Source of the DNA: Streptomyces cadmiisoli
GTDB taxonomy: Bacteria > Actinomycetota > Actinomycetes > Streptomycetales > Streptomycetaceae
Direction of reading: 5' to 3'
NCBI RefSeq assembly: GCF_003261055.1
Contig: NZ_CP030073.1
Span: forward strand, 7,502,001 to 7,566,000
DNA length: 64,000 bases
The position numbers were made by a program, and so were the translations under genes. Of the stretch, positions 62,197 through 64,000 are shown in pieces. Every line of letters starts with the position of its first letter. Position 1 is the first letter of the stretch. A model generated the notes under the pieces. It did no database searches and was not told where the DNA came from. It worked only from the letters and a program-made list of their open reading frames with translations.

Positions 62197-62444
62197 GGCT
62201 CGCGCCGCACCCATGCCGACCGCAGCCGCCGGCTGTGGGAAGCCGGCCTCGACGAACGGGAGCCGACGAGGCTGAGGTCGCCGCTCGGCCTCGACCTCGG
62301 CGCCCGCACCCCGAGGAGACGGCGCTGTCGATCGCCGCGGAGATCGTCGCGGCCCGGCGGGGCGGCACCGGCGTCCCGCTGACCGGATCGGGCGCGCCCG
62401 TTCACCGCAACGGACCGGACCGCGGCGCCGAGGCGGCCGCCTGA
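62197..62444 (+). pseudogene. XdhC/CoxI-family remnant (C-terminus, frameshifted)
   Basis: The plus strand reads GSRRTHADRSRRLWEAGLDER and LRSPLGLDLGARTP in one frame, then after loss of one base near 62311 EETALSIAAEIVAARRGGTG and VPLTGSGAPVHRN in another, matching the C-terminal Rossmann part of XdhC, a molybdenum-cofactor maturation protein for xanthine dehydrogenase-type enzymes. The N-terminal half is missing. No xanthine dehydrogenase gene lies nearby. Confidence 0.75.
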
Positions 62445-62515
62445 GCCCCGCGCGCGGGAGCCGTTCCTCGGCAGGGACCGGGCCGCGCATGCCCGGGCGG
62501 CACCGGCGGGGCGGG

Positions 62516-63835
62516 TCAGACGAACCGGGAGCTCGGCACCGGCCCGGTCGAGTTCAGCCGCGCACGCTCGCCCCGCAGCCAGGTAGGGCGCACCGCGGCG
62601 ACGAACGCGGCGAAGGCCTCGTCCGGGTCGTCCGGGGTCTCACCGTCGCCGCCGTCCGGCGAGGGATCGGCCCCTACGATCTCCGTGGCGATCTCCGCTT
62701 CGGGACGGTCGTCGGCCGGTCCGCGCTCCACATCGCCGTCGGCGTTCACCCGCAGCTGCGAATCCCAGGGCGCCGCCACCGTCTGGTACAGCAGGGCGAC
62801 GCTGTCGGCGGTGACGGCCGGGGCGTCGGTCCAGCAGCTGGCGTGCTCGTGCAGCACCTGCCCGGGCACGCGCTCGTGGAGCTGCCCGAGGATCCGGCGG
62901 CTGTCCGGTGCGTCGGCCATCTCGTTGAGGTCGTAGGCGACGACGACGGTGTCCTCGCGGTCGGCCGCGAAGGGCTCGGCGGGAAGCCCGAGCACCTCGG
63001 CGGCGGCCAGCCCGAGGATCCGGCTGCTCCGGTCCGGCAGCAGCGACACGGACCGCGGGCGCGGTTCGGCGGCGTCCAGCAGCGCCTTCAGCCGGACCAG
63101 GCCGCGCAGGCACTGGTCGGCTGAGTCCTGGAACCATGCGAAGCGGCCCGTCATGCCGATGTCGTATCCGTGCGGGGAGATCACGCCGAGCACGGTGCCA
63201 CCGAGCACGTACTGCCAGCCACGCAGGTCGGTGAGGTCCAGGCCGGTCGCCGCGGCAGCGGCGGCGGCGCGCTCCAGCATCCGGTTCTGCCGTTCCCGGG
63301 CGGGCAGCCACTGCGGGTCGGTGGGATCGGGCAGCACCGCGTGCCGTTCCCGGGCGAGCGGGAGGTCGCCCGACATCAGGGCGTTGTGGACCAGCAGATA
63401 ACGATCCGGCCAGTCGGCGAGTGCGCTCTCGTGCCGGGTGAGGACGTTCACCGCCGCGTCGTGCCGCCCCTCCCGCTCGTAGGCCGACACCAGTTCACGG
63501 ACGACCGGCAGGGCGCCGGGGTTCAGGCGCAGTACCTCGGCCAGAGCCGGGACGGCCAGGTAGGACAGGCCGTGTTCCACGCAGGCGTAACCGAAGCCGT
63601 ACAGTGCCTCGGCGTGCCGTGGACGGGCCGCCAGCGCCTCCGCGGCCTGCCGCAGGTCGTCGATGCCCGTCTCCCGCGCCGCCCGGCCGACCACCAGTGC
63701 CACGTCGTCCAGGGGCAGTTGTTCCGCTCCGGACCGCAGCATTCGCAGGGCACCGGGTATGTCCCCGGTCTCCAGGGTCTCCCAGGCTTCGAGGACGTCG
63801 GGCGACTTCGGACGGCGATTCTTCCGCGAGAACAT
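62516..63835 (-). CDS. TPR-like protein, unknown function
   Basis: A 439-residue soluble protein. The N-terminal half is a TPR-like repeat array (DVLEAWETLETGDIPGALRMLRSGAEQL; AEALYGFGYACVEHGLSYLAVPALAEVLRLNPGALP), the middle a conserved alpha/beta region (GWQYVLGGTVLGVISPHGYDIGMTGRFAWFQDSADQCLRGL) and the C-terminus acidic. Likely a protein-binding protein; no enzyme motif seen. ATG 63835 has GGTGAGG 8 nt upstream. Ordinary chromosomal gene beyond the cluster edge. Confidence 0.85.
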   Translation of the reverse strand: MFSRKNRRPKSPDVLEAWETLETGDIPGALRMLRSGAEQLPLDDVALVVGRAARETGIDDLRQAAEALAARPRHAEALYGFGYACVEHGLSYLAVPALAEVLRLNPGALPVVRELVSAYEREGRHDAAVNVLTRHESALADWPDRYLLVHNALMSGDLPLARERHAVLPDPTDPQWLPARERQNRMLERAAAAAAATGLDLTDLRGWQYVLGGTVLGVISPHGYDIGMTGRFAWFQDSADQCLRGLVRLKALLDAAEPRPRSVSLLPDRSSRILGLAAAEVLGLPAEPFAADREDTVVVAYDLNEMADAPDSRRILGQLHERVPGQVLHEHASCWTDAPAVTADSVALLYQTVAAPWDSQLRVNADGDVERGPADDRPEAEIATEIVGADPSPDGGDGETPDDPDEAFAAFVAAVRPTWLRGERARLNSTGPVPSSRFV

Positions 63836-63893
63836 GCGGAGATCCTCACCGAACGGAGGGCGCCCCCTCAACGCATTTCCGCGTCAGCTCCCG

Positions 63894-64000
63894 TCGTGCT
63901 CCGAGTCCCGCTCGGCGTCGCGCTTCTTGAGACGCGCGGCCTCCTTGCGCACCTCGGCCTGGGTGGCGCGCTCCTTCTCCAGCCACTGCGGCTGCTCCGC
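63894..64000 (-). CDS. C-terminus of a gene cut by the right edge
   Basis: The last 34 or so residues of a minus-strand protein (WLEKERATQAEVRKEAARLKKRDAERDSEHDGS), highly charged and helical, stop TGA at 63894-63896. The rest lies beyond the window. Identity cannot be judged from the tail; it may be co-transcribed with the TPR gene. Confidence 0.7.

Noticed and set aside
61873..62490. A 205-codon minus-strand frame considered as a complete regulator
   Set aside because: Only its middle matches a TetR C-terminus, and the rest is the complement of XdhC-like sequence. Treated as two remnants.

Overview
The window is high-GC actinobacterial DNA and looks like a Streptomyces chromosome. Three things support this: almost every gene has the G/C third-position bias that leaves long open frames on the opposite strand, several starts are GTG or TTG, and the gene families are streptomycete hallmarks (a conservon, SARP and LAL regulators, DUF6397, DUF5709, MHYT and SpoIIE phosphatases, Cys leader peptide before a sulfur operon).

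Region 1, about 1-19.9 kb, is mostly chromosomal housekeeping and signalling. It holds an SNF2 helicase cut by the left edge, a secreted alpha/beta hydrolase, a methyltransferase, an MHYT membrane protein, a four-gene conservon (NIT-type kinase, roadblock, DUF742, Ras-like GTPase) and a second lone roadblock gene. It then has an F420/PPOX-family protein, a DUF6397 protein with a Pro-Glu repeat, a Ski2-like helicase (DUF3516) with acyl-CoA thioesterase II, a YdjM-like membrane protein, type B L31 and DUF5709.

Region 2, 20-28 kb, carries transport. A heterodimeric ABC exporter pair has strictly complementary degenerate ATP sites. A MarR gene lies divergent from a second ABC exporter, with ACAAT/ATTGT half-sites between them. 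A stand-alone MltG-like transglycosylase follows. Several short GC-rich tandem repeats sit in the intergenic spaces.

Region 3, 27.9-33.3 kb, is an alkanesulfonate operon on the minus strand: promoter, 27-codon leader peptide ending in Cys codons, long hairpin, ssuC-ssuB-ssuA-ssuD and a flavin monooxygenase. The layout fits cysteine-responsive attenuation. YjbQ and two divergent SpoIIE phosphatases follow (33.4-38.0 kb).

Region 4, about 38.0-61.7 kb, looks like specialised metabolism and I know no described equivalent. The left arm is a minus-strand run of two styrene-monooxygenase-like FAD enzymes that sandwich a luciferase-like F420/FMN oxidoreductase by 4-nt overlaps, then a cupin, an MFS exporter and an SDR, divergent from a LysR regulator. 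The middle is an AfsR-type SARP followed by a PvcA-type isonitrile synthase, a PvcB-like Fe(II)/2-oxoglutarate oxygenase, a flavin halogenase and a cation/proton antiporter. The right arm is a P450-terpene synthase pair and a large LAL regulator. The PvcA/PvcB step usually gives a vinyl (styryl) isonitrile, which is chemically a styrene, so the StyA-like enzymes may act on it. That link is inference.

Region 5, 61.9-64.0 kb, starts with two broken genes whose truncated N-terminal ends face each other: a frameshifted TetR C-terminus on minus and a frameshifted XdhC C-terminus on plus. They look like a recombination scar at the cluster edge. A TPR protein and a gene cut by the right edge follow. 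I saw no tRNA, rRNA, CRISPR array or insertion sequence.
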